A DNA stretch of 64,000 nucleotides from Alteromonas macleodii (GCF_903772925.1 NZ_LR812090.1:3370599-3434598); one strand, 5' to 3'. Positions 32,751 through 42,085 are shown, counted from the stretch's first letter. Made by a program: numbers and translations. Notes: generated by a model not told the origin, from the letters alone.

Positions 32751-35426
32751 TTACGCGTAAAGTGGGTTAAGTTTTTCAGCGTTAATATCAAAACGCTTAA
32801 TGGCTTCTGCTACCACTTTCTTCTCAACGTCGCCGCGCTGAGCCAATTCGTAAAGTGATGCAACCACAATGTATGACGCATTAACTTCAAAGTGAGTACG
32901 CAAGTTTTCACGGCTATCACTTCGACCGAAACCGTCTGTACCTAGGCAGCGGTATTCAGTTTCAATGAACGCGCGTACTTGGTCTGAGTAGTTCTTCACA
33001 TAGTCAGTGGCAGAAATCGCAGGACCCGCGTCTTTCGTAATTACCTGACCAATGTAAGGTACTTTTTGCTCAGCTTCTGGGTTTAGCATGTTCCAGCGTG
33101 CAACGTCCTGACCTTCACGGGCTAGTTCGTTGAACGAGGTCACAGAGTAAACGTCAGAAGATACGTTGTAGTCTTCACACAGAATCTGTGCCGCTTTACG
33201 TACTTCGTTTAAGATAGTACCTGAGCCCATTAGCTGTACGTTAAGCTTAGACTTGTCGTTTTCAACGCGCTCAAGCTTGTAAATACCTTTAATGATTTGC
33301 TCAGCAACATCATCACCTTCTGGCATTGCAGGGTGCTGATAGTTCTCGTTCATTAGTGTTAGGTAATAGAAGATATTTTCGTTGTTACCGTACATGCGAC
33401 GCAAACCGTCTTGAACAATAACCGCTACTTCATAACCGTACGTTGGATCGTAAGTAATACAGTTAGGAATTAGGTTCGCCTGAACGTGTGAATGACCGTC
33501 TTGGTGCTGTAGACCTTCACCGTTAAGCGTAGTTCTACCTGCTGTTGCACCTAGTAGGAAACCACGTGCTTGGCTATCACCCGCTGCCCATGCAAGGTCA
33601 CCAACACGTTGGAAACCAAACATTGAGTAGTAAATGTAGAACGGAATAGTGGTTGCGTTACACGTTGAGTACGACGTACCTGACGCTACCCACGATGCCA
33701 TTGCACCTAGCTCGTTAATACCTTCCTGCAGTACCTGACCTTTCTTATCTTCACGATAGTAAGCCACCTGATCTGCATCTTGAGGAACGTATTTCTGACC
33801 TTCGTTGGCGTAAATACCCACCTGACGGAACAAGCCTTCCATACCAAAGGTACGGGCTTCATCAGGAATAATTGGTACAACACGCTTACCGATTTTCTTA
33901 TCTTTCAACAATGCGTTAAGTACACGTACAAACGTCATGGTTGACGATACTTGACGGTCGCCAGAACCTTTTAAAATAGCATCGAATGCGCTTAGTTCTG
34001 GAACTTCTAATTGCTCTTCGGCCTGTTCGCGGCGAGAAGGCAGGTAACCACCTAGCGCTTCACGACGTGCGCGAAGGTATTTCATTTCTTCGCTGTCTTC
34101 GTCGAACTTGAAGTATGGTAGTTCTTCAATTTTCTCATCAGCTACTGGAATGTTGAAACGGTCGCGGAACTGCTTGATTGATTCAACGTCCATTTTCTTC
34201 ACGTTGTGCGCTACGTTTTGCGCTTCACCTGAAGAACCTAGACCGAAACCTTTAACCGTTTTAGCAAGGATTACTGTTGGACGACCTTTGGTATCGATGG
34301 CTTTTTGGTAAGCTGCAAATACTTTAACTGGATCGTGACCACCACGGTTCAAGCGCCAGATGTCATCATCAGACATATTTGCTACAAGCGCCGCTGTTTC
34401 AGGGTACTTGTTGAAGAAGTTCTCACGGGTGTACTTACCGCCTTTGGCTTTACAGTTCTGGTATTCACCGTCTACTGTTTCACCCATAAGCTGAATCAGC
34501 TTGCCAGATTTATCACGAGCTAATAGTTCATCCCAGTAACTACCCCAGATTACTTTCACTACTTCCCAGCCTGCGCCGCGGAACGTACCTTCAAGTTCTT
34601 GGATAATTTTGCCGTTACCACGTACCGGGCCGTCTAGGCGCTGTAGGTTACAGTTGATAACAAACGTTAGGTTGTCTAGGCCTTCACGAGAAGCAAGACC
34701 AATTGCACCCAAGCTCTCTGGCTCATCACACTCACCATCACCCATGTAGCAGTATACGCGCTGACCTGAACAGTCTTTAATACCACGGTTAGTTAGGTAC
34801 TTAAGGAAGCGTGCTGTATAGATAGCTTGAAGTGGACCAAGACCCATAGATACGGTTGGGAACTGCCAGTAGTCTTTCATCAAGTGAGGGTGTGGGTAAG
34901 ACGACAGACCATCGCCGGCACACTCTTGACGGAAGTTATTTAACTGCTCTTCAGTTAGGTTGCCTTCCATGAAAGAACGCGCGTAAATACCAGGAGAAAT
35001 ATGGCCCTGAGCGAAAATAAAGTCGCCGCCTTGATTTTCATTAGGCGCTTTAAAGAAGTGGTTGAAGCCTACATCGTAAAGCATAGCCGATGATGCGAAG
35101 CTACCAATGTGGCCACCAAGCTCTAGGTCTTTTTTCGATGCACGCAATACAATCATTAGTGCGTTCCAACGAATAGCGGCACGGATGCGCGCTTCGATGG
35201 TCAAGTCGCCAGGCATTTTTGGCTCTTGCGCTGCAGGGATAGTATTGATGTAGGCAGTAGTAGCGTCATACGGTAAATGCGCTCCGCTGCGACGTGCTTT
35301 ATCAATAAGTTTTTCGAGTAAATAGTGGGCGCGTTCTACGCCTTCCTCTTCTAAAACCGACTCAAGCGCATCAATCCACTCTTTAGTTTCTTGAGGATCT
35401 ACATCTTGGTGCATCATATCAGACAT
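32751..35426 (-). CDS. aceE: Pyruvate dehydrogenase E1 component (homodimeric type)
   Basis: 891 residues, close to the E. coli AceE length of 887. The thiamine diphosphate motif is GDGECDEPESLGAIGLASREGLDN...INCNLQRLDGPVRG near residues 229-265. HDP-, EGLQHQDGHSH and other AceE blocks are collinear. It decarboxylates pyruvate and acetylates lipoyl groups of AceF. The start ATG at 35426 has AGGATGG upstream. It is separated from pdhR by 208 bases, where no hairpin was found, leaving open whether pdhR-aceE are one transcript as in E. coli. Confidence 0.97.
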   Translation of the reverse strand: MSDMMHQDVDPQETKEWIDALESVLEEEGVERAHYLLEKLIDKARRSGAHLPYDATTAYINTIPAAQEPKMPGDLTIEARIRAAIRWNALMIVLRASKKDLELGGHIGSFASSAMLYDVGFNHFFKAPNENQGGDFIFAQGHISPGIYARSFMEGNLTEEQLNNFRQECAGDGLSSYPHPHLMKDYWQFPTVSMGLGPLQAIYTARFLKYLTNRGIKDCSGQRVYCYMGDGECDEPESLGAIGLASREGLDNLTFVINCNLQRLDGPVRGNGKIIQELEGTFRGAGWEVVKVIWGSYWDELLARDKSGKLIQLMGETVDGEYQNCKAKGGKYTRENFFNKYPETAALVANMSDDDIWRLNRGGHDPVKVFAAYQKAIDTKGRPTVILAKTVKGFGLGSSGEAQNVAHNVKKMDVESIKQFRDRFNIPVADEKIEELPYFKFDEDSEEMKYLRARREALGGYLPSRREQAEEQLEVPELSAFDAILKGSGDRQVSSTMTFVRVLNALLKDKKIGKRVVPIIPDEARTFGMEGLFRQVGIYANEGQKYVPQDADQVAYYREDKKGQVLQEGINELGAMASWVASGTSYSTCNATTIPFYIYYSMFGFQRVGDLAWAAGDSQARGFLLGATAGRTTLNGEGLQHQDGHSHVQANLIPNCITYDPTYGYEVAVIVQDGLRRMYGNNENIFYYLTLMNENYQHPAMPEGDDVAEQIIKGIYKLERVENDKSKLNVQLMGSGTILNEVRKAAQILCEDYNVSSDVYSVTSFNELAREGQDVARWNMLNPEAEQKVPYIGQVITKDAGPAISATDYVKNYSDQVRAFIETEYRCLGTDGFGRSDSRENLRTHFEVNASYIVVASLYELAQRGDVEKKVVAEAIKRFDINAEKLNPLYA

Positions 35427-35634
35427 GGTGCCATCCTATTTTTTGCTTATATAGAAAATCCTCCCTTAGCATTGCCTCTATCTTAAAGGCGCTAAAAGAA
35501 GGAAAACTAAATTACGTTGTACTCACAGTGACCCAATCTGGCTCACCTGCTTTTGCAGTGGCACAGGAAAAACCTGACCGGCCTCTGCGAATGAATAGCT
35601 ATCTAGCCCTTATTACGAGGGTAAGACTAGGTAA

Positions 35635-36381
35635 CTAAATCTCTAATCGTCGCAATGCGCGCTGCACGCGAGTATCGCGTTGATTAATGGTTAATAGCGT
35701 TTTTTCAATAAACGCTAAATGCGTGTTACATGCCTGGCGGGCAGCTTCAGGGTCGCGAGAAGCAATAGCTTCTACAATTTCACGACGCTGCTTCGCGATG
35801 TCTTCCACCGCTTCAGGGTGCGCAGCCAGCATGTCAAAGTTTCGTTCAATATTGTCTACCAGCATGCTTTGCATGGTGCTCATTACGTGTAACAGCACCA
35901 TGTTATGTGATGCTCTTGCCATAATGATGTAGAACTTTCCTAGCGCCTCGGCTTGAGCACGTTTACTTTCATGTGCTTTGGGCTTAGGTACGTCATTTAA
36001 TGCTTGCTTCAATGCTTCATAGTCTTCAGGTTGACCACGAAGTGCCGCGTAATATGCCGCCATTCCTTCAAGGGCATGACGAAATTCAAGCAAATCGAAT
36101 TGAGTTTCAGGGCGCTGGCTTACAAGGTCCATCAGCGGATCTTTCATGGCTGAATTCAGGTTGCGATTTACGAACGTACCGCCGCCTTGCTTACGCTCTA
36201 CCAGACCGCGCGCTTGCAAATTACCTATAGCTTCTCTTAACGAGGGACGTGACACATCAAACTCAAGCGCTAGCTCTCTTTCTGGCGGTAACTTTTGACC
36301 AGCCAATAGCGTACCGTCGAGTATCATTGACTCGAGTTGTTCGGTAATTACATCAGAGAGTTTTTTTCGCTGCTGACGCAT
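35635..36381 (-). CDS. pdhR: Pyruvate-responsive GntR-family repressor PdhR
   Basis: 248 residues from ATG 36381 (MRQQRKKLSDVITEQLE); a TTG start at 36411 would add 10 residues and is less likely, because E. coli PdhR aligns its KLSDVI with only 9 residues before it. The helix-turn-helix region reads KLPPERELALEFDVSRPSLREAIGNLQARGLVERKQGGGTFV, followed by an FCD effector domain (FDLLEFRHALEGMAAYYAALRG...). PdhR represses aceEF-lpdA until pyruvate binds. A consensus-like operator at 36471 indicates autoregulation. Confidence 0.94.
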   Translation of the reverse strand: MRQQRKKLSDVITEQLESMILDGTLLAGQKLPPERELALEFDVSRPSLREAIGNLQARGLVERKQGGGTFVNRNLNSAMKDPLMDLVSQRPETQFDLLEFRHALEGMAAYYAALRGQPEDYEALKQALNDVPKPKAHESKRAQAEALGKFYIIMARASHNMVLLHVMSTMQSMLVDNIERNFDMLAAHPEAVEDIAKQRREIVEAIASRDPEAARQACNTHLAFIEKTLLTINQRDTRVQRALRRLEI

Positions 36382-36411
36382 GCGCTCAACGTATCCTTTT
36401 ATTTTTACCAA

Positions 36412-36731
36412 TGCTGCTATAAGAGCGGTGAATGTAAAAAATAATCACGGAAAATTTAAACACAAACACAATTGGTAATACCATTTTACCTATCTAGTTT
36501 AAGGCAGATCGATTTCGAGGTAAATACTCCCAAGCATAGCAAAGCCTATGCTATTTGCCGGGTGTTAAGCTTTATTGTTGAATTTGTTAAGAAAAGTATT
36601 CGCTTGCGAACTGGTCTGATGAGAAGCGGATAAGATATTAGGTTAAGCAAAGCGCCTGATCTACATACAATTAATAAATAGACCAAACGCTCCAATAAGT
36701 AAGATACTTTAGTAAATGTTAAAAATAATGA
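36412..36731. other. Intergenic region upstream of pdhR
   Basis: About 320 bases containing the PdhR box at 36471-36485 and a 7-bp hairpin (AGCATAG/CTATGCT, 36534-36553) that has no T-run. The remainder shows no further structure. It must contain the pdhR promoter on the minus strand. Confidence 0.5.
36471..36485. promoter_or_regulatory. PdhR operator
   Basis: ATTGGTaatACCATT matches the known PdhR consensus ATTGGTnnnACCAAT except in the last three bases of the second half-site, which are ATT instead of AAT. It sits 90 bases upstream of the preferred pdhR start. Confidence 0.72.
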
Positions 36732-37637
36732 TTATGCCAAGCTTCCCACAAGGGTTAGCGCTGCCGTTATAACAAGTAGAAAAATAACATTACGTTTTGC
36801 TAACTTTACTAGCACTTGGGGTTCAACCGCTGCATTTTCGGCCTGTAACTGCTGTTCGTCAGGAGTTAGCACCTCGGCTTTCGAGGAAATTTGCGTCAGC
36901 ACATCGTAGGCAGGAACATCGAACTGAAGCGCGTGTTTTAACCACTCAGGTAACGCTCTTGAGAAGTGCCCCATCATCAACATGCCAAAGGCGGTAACAC
37001 GAACAGGGATATAGTCGAGAGCGAACATCAACCTGCCCGCAGCAACTTTTAAAGGGTGATTAGCGTCACACAAAGCCTCAGTGGTGCTTCTACTCAGGCA
37101 GTAAAACAGTGCGCCTGGGGCGCCAAAGGCAATAAACCATAGCATCACTGCTGCGTAGTGCTGGTAGTTAAGCCAAGTAAGGTGCTGGCCAAAACTTTTA
37201 CCTTCAGTGCCCGCACTGCCGTCGCTTTCAGTTTGACTTGCACAATGGCCCAGCTGGTCGGTGTACATACTACACGCCTGAAGGTCTCCTCGGTCGGCGG
37301 CGTTCAGGAAGTTTTTATAAATGCTCCTTAAGACCGGACAGCCAATGCATATGAACAACACTAAACTTTGCTCAATAAAGGTAAGGAATGCGCCAAGCAA
37401 CCAGTACTCGATAGCACCTAGCACAAGTGCGGGCAGTAAAAGGTAAAAATAAAGCGCAGTAGACGATTCCTTCTTATCCTTATCCTTTCCTTCCTCATCC
37501 GTTTCTTGGAACTTGATTAACCCTTTATTTTGGAGAAAAGCTCGATATTGCGCGGCATACTTTTCAATATGCCAATTCGGTGTTTTTGTTATCAGTCGTT
37601 CAAGACTAAGAACTAACAACAGACTCATTAACATCAT
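36732..37637 (-). CDS. ampE: AmpE, inner-membrane protein of the ampDE locus
   Basis: 301 residues with membrane segments near the N-terminus (MSLLLVLSLERLI), 60-105 and the C-terminus (KRNVIFLLVITAALTLVGSL). The blocks FALDYIPVRVTAFGMLMMGHFSRALPEWLKHALQ and a C-terminal VLVKLAKRNVIF match E. coli AmpE, which is usually described as a membrane signalling modulator of beta-lactamase induction whose exact activity is unclear. A cytoplasmic/periplasmic loop includes the acidic stretch EEGKDKDKKESST. It follows ampD by 44 bases, as in E. coli. Confidence 0.88.
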   Translation of the reverse strand: MMLMSLLLVLSLERLITKTPNWHIEKYAAQYRAFLQNKGLIKFQETDEEGKDKDKKESSTALYFYLLLPALVLGAIEYWLLGAFLTFIEQSLVLFICIGCPVLRSIYKNFLNAADRGDLQACSMYTDQLGHCASQTESDGSAGTEGKSFGQHLTWLNYQHYAAVMLWFIAFGAPGALFYCLSRSTTEALCDANHPLKVAAGRLMFALDYIPVRVTAFGMLMMGHFSRALPEWLKHALQFDVPAYDVLTQISSKAEVLTPDEQQLQAENAAVEPQVLVKLAKRNVIFLLVITAALTLVGSLA

Positions 37638-37681
37638 AGGTATTGCGTTCCTTTTTTCAGTTTCCTAGGTCGAGTAGTGTT

Positions 37682-38218
37682 CTATAACCCAGTCACGCGC
37701 ATTCTGTATCTTGCCCAATCGAAAGCAACACCGGGATCTGTTTTACGCCCCGGCGCAATGTCATTATGACCTACAATACGCCCTAAAGTGATCCGAGGAT
37801 AGTGTCGTGTAATAAAATCAGTGAGCTCGCCAAGCGCTTTATACTGCGCATCGGTAAAAGGCAGTGTATCGGTGCCTTCCAGTTCAATACCAATAGCATA
37901 ATCGTTGCAGCGACTGCGGCCCTGGAAGCTTGAAAGGCCCGCGTGCCACGCCCTCTGTTCAAAGGGAACAAATTGTTCTATTTCACCCGTTCGATAAATC
38001 ACACAATGGGCGGAGACTCGCAAACCAGAAATCTCTTGATAAAAAGGATGATCGTCTGGGTTGAGCGTGCCGGTAAACAATTGTCGAATACCTGGCGTAC
38101 CAAACTGTGAAGGCGGCAGTGAAATATTATGTATCACTAAAAGACTGACATCGGTATCGTCAGGGCGATCATCATAATGTGGACTTTGGGTGTACTTCGC
38201 TTTGTTATAAAGCACCAT
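37682..38218 (-). CDS. ampD: 1,6-anhydro-N-acetylmuramyl-L-alanine amidase AmpD
   Basis: 178 residues. Zinc ligands H30 (LLVIHNISLPP), the later His in GRIVGHNDIAPGRKTDPG and the Asp in KTDPG match the AmpD signature (E. coli H34, H154, D164). It removes the peptide from anhydromuropeptides in the cytoplasm during cell-wall recycling and thus controls AmpR-dependent induction. It starts at ATG 38218. It is divergent from the protease gene at 38418. Confidence 0.95.
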   Translation of the reverse strand: MVLYNKAKYTQSPHYDDRPDDTDVSLLVIHNISLPPSQFGTPGIRQLFTGTLNPDDHPFYQEISGLRVSAHCVIYRTGEIEQFVPFEQRAWHAGLSSFQGRSRCNDYAIGIELEGTDTLPFTDAQYKALGELTDFITRHYPRITLGRIVGHNDIAPGRKTDPGVAFDWARYRMRVTGL

Positions 38219-38417
38219 AGAAATTGCTTCGGTAATTGATTTTCTGTTTTATAGCCTACATTGTATAAGGATATAAGTGTATAGGGTTATAAGCGCTACA
38301 TGCCGGTGCTAACTCAATATTTTATGCCACTGCTGTAATCGGCAGCCTTTATAAAAGCATGATTGGTAAACAGTGCCTCTCTGTTATTCGTAAGGCAGTT
38401 ATCAATAAGGTAAAAAC

Positions 38418-38936
38418 ATGAATGAACAACAAGACCCGACAGCGTCAACGGGTAAATGGATGGTTGCCCTTGCATGGATTTGCGGTTTCGGTTTACTTGT
38501 TTTTGTCTTCTCTGACTTACTTGAAAAACAAATAAACCCGAACAGCGAGCCCACGTCTGAACGCATTGGTTCACAGACTGAGGTACGCCTTAAGCAAAAT
38601 CGCCAAGGGCATTATGTAACAACAGGTTATATCAACGGTGAGGAAGTGGTATTTCTTGTTGATACGGGTGCCACTGATGTAGCAGTTCCCGCACACTTAG
38701 CCAACAAACTCCAACTAAAAGCTGGGCGAGAAGGTTTAGCCAGCACTGCCAATGGCGTAGTGAGGGTTGCCGAATCAACAATTGACACATTACGCATTGG
38801 CGAAATTGTTGTGCGTAATGTAGACGCAAACTTAAACCCCGGTATGCAAGATGACCATATACTGCTAGGAATGAGTGTTCTTCGCCAATTAGAGTTTACT
38901 CAGCGCGGAGAATGGTTAATATTGCGTACCCTTTGA
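38418..38936 (+). CDS. Retropepsin-like aspartic protease, membrane anchored (TIGR02281 type)
   Basis: 172 residues. One N-terminal transmembrane segment (MVALAWICGFGLLVFVF, near 13-33) is followed by a domain with the pepsin/retropepsin motif EVVFLVDTGATDVAVPAHLANKL (catalytic Asp in DTGA) and the second region ILLGMSVLRQLEF. Such proteins (clan AA) are single-domain and work as dimers. The substrate is unknown. It ends 26 bases before nadC and is likely co-transcribed. An AAGG-like ribosome site precedes the ATG. Confidence 0.84.
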   Translation: MNEQQDPTASTGKWMVALAWICGFGLLVFVFSDLLEKQINPNSEPTSERIGSQTEVRLKQNRQGHYVTTGYINGEEVVFLVDTGATDVAVPAHLANKLQLKAGREGLASTANGVVRVAESTIDTLRIGEIVVRNVDANLNPGMQDDHILLGMSVLRQLEFTQRGEWLILRTL

Positions 38937-38962
38937 ATATATAAATAGCATAGATAAAAGCG

Positions 38963-39823
38963 ATGAAAATGACATCACCAGATATGCAGGCGATCCGAGA
39001 ACAAGTATCAAACGCGCTTGTAGAAGATCTTGGCGGCGAATTAAATGCTGCAAACGATATTACCGCAAACCTGATAGATGAGAGCGTTACAGCAAAAGCG
39101 ACCATTATTACTCGCGAGCCTTGCGTGGTTTGTGGAATCGCTTGGGCTAATCAAGCATTTGCGCTTATTGACGAGTCAGTGTCGCTAACCTGGCATGTGG
39201 AAGATGGGGACAAGGTTGAGGCTGATACGGTATTAGTTAGCTTGGAAGGCTCTGCTCGCGCTATATTAACAGCCGAACGTACAGCGCTTAACTTTCTCCA
39301 GACACTTTCTTCAACAGCTACAGTGACGGCTTTTTATGCCAAATTTCTAGCCGGCTCTAACACTAAGATTTTAGACACCCGCAAAACCTTACCCGGACTG
39401 CGCTATGCACAGAAATACGCGGTACGTTGTGGCGGCGGTCAAAACCATCGCGTTGGTTTGTTCGATGCATTTCTAATTAAAGAAAACCACATTTTTTCTT
39501 GCGGAAATATCGAAAAAGCAGTGAGCCGAGCGAAGACCATGATGCCGGGCAAGCCTGTTGAAGTAGAGGTTGAGAGTCTAGCTGAATTTGAACAGGCCCT
39601 TTCAGCGGGTGCCGATATTGTTATGTTGGATAATTTTACTAACGAACAGATCCAACAGGCAGTAGCGCTTAATAAAGGCCAGTGTAAACTGGAAGTATCA
39701 GGGAACATTACTGATGAACGACTGGCATCACTTGCACAACTAGGTGTGGATTACATTTCATCTGGCGCCTTAACCAAACATGTTCAGGCGATTGATTTGT
39801 CGCTTCGAATTACTCTGTCGTAG
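38963..39823 (+). CDS. nadC: Nicotinate-nucleotide pyrophosphorylase (quinolinate phosphoribosyltransferase)
   Basis: 286 residues. Signatures are LEDLGGELNAANDITANLI at the N-terminus, AERTALNFLQTLSSTAT, and the PRPP/quinolinate site DTRKTLPGLRYAQKYAVRCGGGQNHRVGLFDAFLIKENH near residues 140-178, followed by VEVESLAEFEQAL and a C-terminal barrel ISSGALTKH. It makes nicotinate mononucleotide in NAD synthesis. NadC next to ampD and the pil genes is the usual gammaproteobacterial arrangement. Two strong hairpins follow its stop. Confidence 0.96.
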   Translation: MKMTSPDMQAIREQVSNALVEDLGGELNAANDITANLIDESVTAKATIITREPCVVCGIAWANQAFALIDESVSLTWHVEDGDKVEADTVLVSLEGSARAILTAERTALNFLQTLSSTATVTAFYAKFLAGSNTKILDTRKTLPGLRYAQKYAVRCGGGQNHRVGLFDAFLIKENHIFSCGNIEKAVSRAKTMMPGKPVEVEVESLAEFEQALSAGADIVMLDNFTNEQIQQAVALNKGQCKLEVSGNITDERLASLAQLGVDYISSGALTKHVQAIDLSLRITLS

Positions 39824-39851
39824 TAGCGCAGTTTATAAGGCGTTTTAATCA

Positions 39852-39880
39852 GCTAACTTGGTGTCAACACCTTAGTTAGC
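39852..39880 (+). terminator. Hairpin after nadC
   Basis: GCTAACTtGGTGT pairs with ACACCttAGTTAGC around a 2-base loop, with a bulge. It lies 29 bases after the nadC stop. Without a T-run it may be a terminator aided by Rho or a stabilising 3' structure. Confidence 0.45.
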
Positions 39881-39894
39881 CGCTAAGCAAAAAG

Positions 39895-39932
39895 CGTGAG
39901 TTGTAGTATGATCAAAGATACTAGAACTCACG
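39895..39932. other. Second near-perfect long inverted repeat upstream of pilA
   Basis: CGTGAGTT-g-TAGTAT (39895-39909) pairs with ATACTA-g-AACTCACG (39918-39932), 14 pairs with a single g/g mismatch, loop 8 bases. There is no T-run after it. It could be an operator or an RNA element in the pilA upstream region. Confidence 0.5.
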
Positions 39933-40091
39933 AATATCCCCAGTTATTTCTCGTCATGTTTTTCTGTGTATAGAGTGATATACGTAGATAAGTCATTAAC
40001 TTTTATACGAAAGTACAAGTGATCGCGCCTGCCATAGCGCAGCTATCCGTGTCATACTGCAAAAGCTAGACATACGTATATTTGCCTATAC

Positions 40092-40119
40092 TTGTCAGTG
40101 ACAAATAAAATTCTATACT
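40092..40119 (+). promoter_or_regulatory. Candidate pilA promoter
   Basis: TTGTCA (40092-40097) and TATACT (40114-40119), each one base from the consensus, with 16-base spacing. An overlapping alternative is TTGCCT (40082-40087) with TAAAAT (40106-40111). Expected leader length is about 95 bases. No sigma-54 site was found. Confidence 0.45.
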
Positions 40120-40222
40120 GAGTATCAAGTACCAGGGGCGTTGAAAAGGACGACTCGGGTATAAACGTCAATTTGAATTAGATTTTAAACTTTACGTGTT
40201 ATACACGTCCCGGAGAAAAACC

Positions 40223-40648
40223 ATGATGAACATGAATAACAAAAACCAAAAAGGTTTCACCCTAATCGAACTAATGATTGTTGTAGCAATCATCGGTATT
40301 CTTGCAGCAATCGCATTGCCTGCTTATCAGAACTACACGCAGAAAGCGAAGTTTACTGAAGTAACCAACGCCACTGCTGCTGCAAAGACTGCGGTTGAGA
40401 TTTGCGCGCAGACACTTGGAACAGTGACAGGTTGCACTAGTGACAACAATGGCGTGCCTAAAGATGTTACAGCTGGCGCAGACATCGTTGGTGTTACCAC
40501 GTTGAACGGTAAAATTACTGCAACGGCGTCAACAAACTCTAAGATTACTGACGACTCTGGCAATGCTGCGACATTTGTACTTGAACCTACGTTTTCAAAC
40601 GGCCGTGTGACTTGGGATTCGACATGTACTCCTGGCTCACTTTGCTAA
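40223..40648 (+). CDS. pilA: Type IV pilin, PilA-like major pilin
   Basis: 141 residues from ATG 40223, with GGAG 7 bases upstream; a GTG at 40196 would give an implausible leader. The prepilin leader [11 protein letters not shown] ends at the G/F peptidase site (G11/F12), followed by [24 protein letters not shown] with Glu at +5. The mature chain is about 130 residues, with cysteine pairs in the globular part (including a C-terminal CTPGSLC) for disulphide loops. It is exported and assembled into pili. An intrinsic terminator follows at 40663, separating it from pilC. pilB, normally next, is absent here. Confidence 0.92.
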   Translation: MMNMNNKNQKGFTLIELMIVVAIIGILAAIALPAYQNYTQKAKFTEVTNATAAAKTAVEICAQTLGTVTGCTSDNNGVPKDVTAGADIVGVTTLNGKITATASTNSKITDDSGNAATFVLEPTFSNGRVTWDSTCTPGSLC

Positions 40649-40662
40649 TCTGTTTTTTATAA

Positions 40663-40692
40663 AACAAGCCCAGTTAATTCTGGGCTTTTTTC
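40663..40692 (+). terminator. Rho-independent terminator after pilA
   Basis: AAGCCCAG (40666-40673) pairs perfectly with CTGGGCTT (40680-40687) around TTAATT, followed by five more T. It lies 17 bases after the pilA stop and 32 bases before pilC, so pilC must rely on read-through or its own promoter. Confidence 0.85.
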
Positions 40693-40723
40693 TATATATT
40701 AGAACCACACACGAGAGAAAAAT

Positions 40724-41932
40724 ATGGCGAAGGCAGCTATAGTATTTACTTGGCAAGGAAAGGACAGAAATGGCCAAGCTAGAAAAGGCGAAATTTCTGC
40801 CACCTCGCTTTCTGAAGCCAAAAATCTTTTACGTCGCCAGGGCATTTCCGCCAATAAAGTAAAAAAGTTAGCTAAGCCATTATTTGGTGGCGCAAAAAAA
40901 ATAAAACCCGCTGATATTTCTGTTATCTCCCGTCAAATCGCGACTATGTTGGCTGCAGGTGTGACCCTTATCCAATCTCTTGAAATGATTGCACAAGGCC
41001 ATGCGAATCCGTCAATGCGGAAATTACTGGGTGAAATAACTGAAGAAGTAAAATCGGGTAATCCACTATCTTCAGCACTGCGAAAACACCCCCTTTATTT
41101 TGACGACTTATATTGTGATTTAGTGTATACGGGCGAGCAGTCTGGTGCGCTAGAAACCATCTACGACCGAATTGCGACATACAAGGAAAAAGCTGAAGCA
41201 CTAAAATCAAAGATCAAAAAAGCGATGTTTTACCCTATCGCGGTTTTGGTTGTTGCTTTTATTGTTACAACTATTCTTCTTATTTTTGTTGTACCTCAGT
41301 TTGAAGAAATATTTAGCAGCTTTGGCGCTGAACTCCCAGCGTTTACTCTGTTTGTACTCGCTATTTCGCGTTTTGTACAAGACTACGGTATTTTTATTGC
41401 CATGGGCGTGGCAGCCGCAGGCTTTATGTTTGTTCGTGCACACAGACGTAGCCAAAAGCTGCGCGATAGCGTCGACCGCAATATTTTAAAGATTCCGGTT
41501 ATCGGCGAAATACTTAAAAAAGCTAGTATTGCCCGATTTACCCGAACCCTTGCAACTACCTTTGCAGCAGGTGTTCCGCTAATAGGTGCTCTTGAATCTG
41601 CCGCGGGTGCATCTGGTAATGCAGTTTATCGCGATGCTATTTTGTACATACGTAAAGAGGTAGCAGGCGGTATGCCGATGCATGTGGCCATGCGTGCTAC
41701 CCAAGTATTCCCTGACATGGTGACGCAAATGATTGCCATTGGTGAAGAGTCAGGTGCGGTTGACGAAATGCTGAGCAAAATTGCGACTATTTATGAAGCA
41801 GAAGTTGACGACATGGTAGACGGTTTAACCAGCTTGCTTGAACCTATGATCATGGCTGTACTAGGCGTAGTTATCGGAGGCTTGATTGTGGCCATGTACT
41901 TGCCTATATTCGAAATGGGTAACGTGGTATAA
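40724..41932 (+). CDS. pilC: Type IV pilus inner-membrane platform protein PilC
   Basis: 402 residues of the GspF/PilC family. Two T2SSF repeats are visible (about 70-195 and 270-395), each with the family pattern ISRQIATMLAAGVTLIQSLEMIAQG and ARFTRTLATTFAAGVPLIGALESAAG. Three membrane segments are evident: FYPIAVLVVAFIVTTILLIFVVP, a second near 210-235, and MIMAVLGVVIGGLIVAMYLPIF at the end. It anchors the assembly ATPases. In most relatives it follows pilB; here only 75 bases and a terminator separate it from pilA. A direct repeat ATTGCTAGCT occurs twice, 30 bases apart, just after its stop (41942 and 41972). Confidence 0.95.
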   Translation: MAKAAIVFTWQGKDRNGQARKGEISATSLSEAKNLLRRQGISANKVKKLAKPLFGGAKKIKPADISVISRQIATMLAAGVTLIQSLEMIAQGHANPSMRKLLGEITEEVKSGNPLSSALRKHPLYFDDLYCDLVYTGEQSGALETIYDRIATYKEKAEALKSKIKKAMFYPIAVLVVAFIVTTILLIFVVPQFEEIFSSFGAELPAFTLFVLAISRFVQDYGIFIAMGVAAAGFMFVRAHRRSQKLRDSVDRNILKIPVIGEILKKASIARFTRTLATTFAAGVPLIGALESAAGASGNAVYRDAILYIRKEVAGGMPMHVAMRATQVFPDMVTQMIAIGEESGAVDEMLSKIATIYEAEVDDMVDGLTSLLEPMIMAVLGVVIGGLIVAMYLPIFEMGNVV

Positions 41933-42085
41933 CTTGCATATATTGCTAGCTTTGTGATTATTAGTTTTACGATTGCTAGCTCTGTAAATGTGAACGATTT
42001 GGGCGTCGCTTTTTAGTGGCTCCCATACACCAGGTTTAACACCCGACTTTTCCAACCACTATTATAACTAGAAGACCTGCACTTC

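Larger units (their letters stand above)
39824..40222. other. nadC-pilA intergenic region
   Basis: 399 bases with no gene. It contains two adjacent hairpins (39852-39880 and 39895-39932) and a candidate pilA promoter near 40092-40119; these are listed separately. The remainder looks unstructured. The ribosome site of pilA is at 40212-40215. Confidence 0.5.

Noticed and set aside
39723..39736. TGGCATCACTTGCA resembling a sigma-54 promoter for pilA
   Set aside because: GG and GC elements are one base too close and the site is inside nadC, 490 bases upstream of pilA.
40000..40220. Possible c-di-GMP riboswitch upstream of pilA
   Set aside because: No GEMM-type core or conserved tetraloop/receptor blocks could be found.
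41250..41489. Hydrophobic plus-strand frame within pilC
   Set aside because: Out-of-frame shadow of the PilC membrane segment.
41942..41981. Direct repeat ATTGCTAGCT twice after pilC
   Set aside because: Only two copies of 10 bases; noted under pilC but too weak to call an element.
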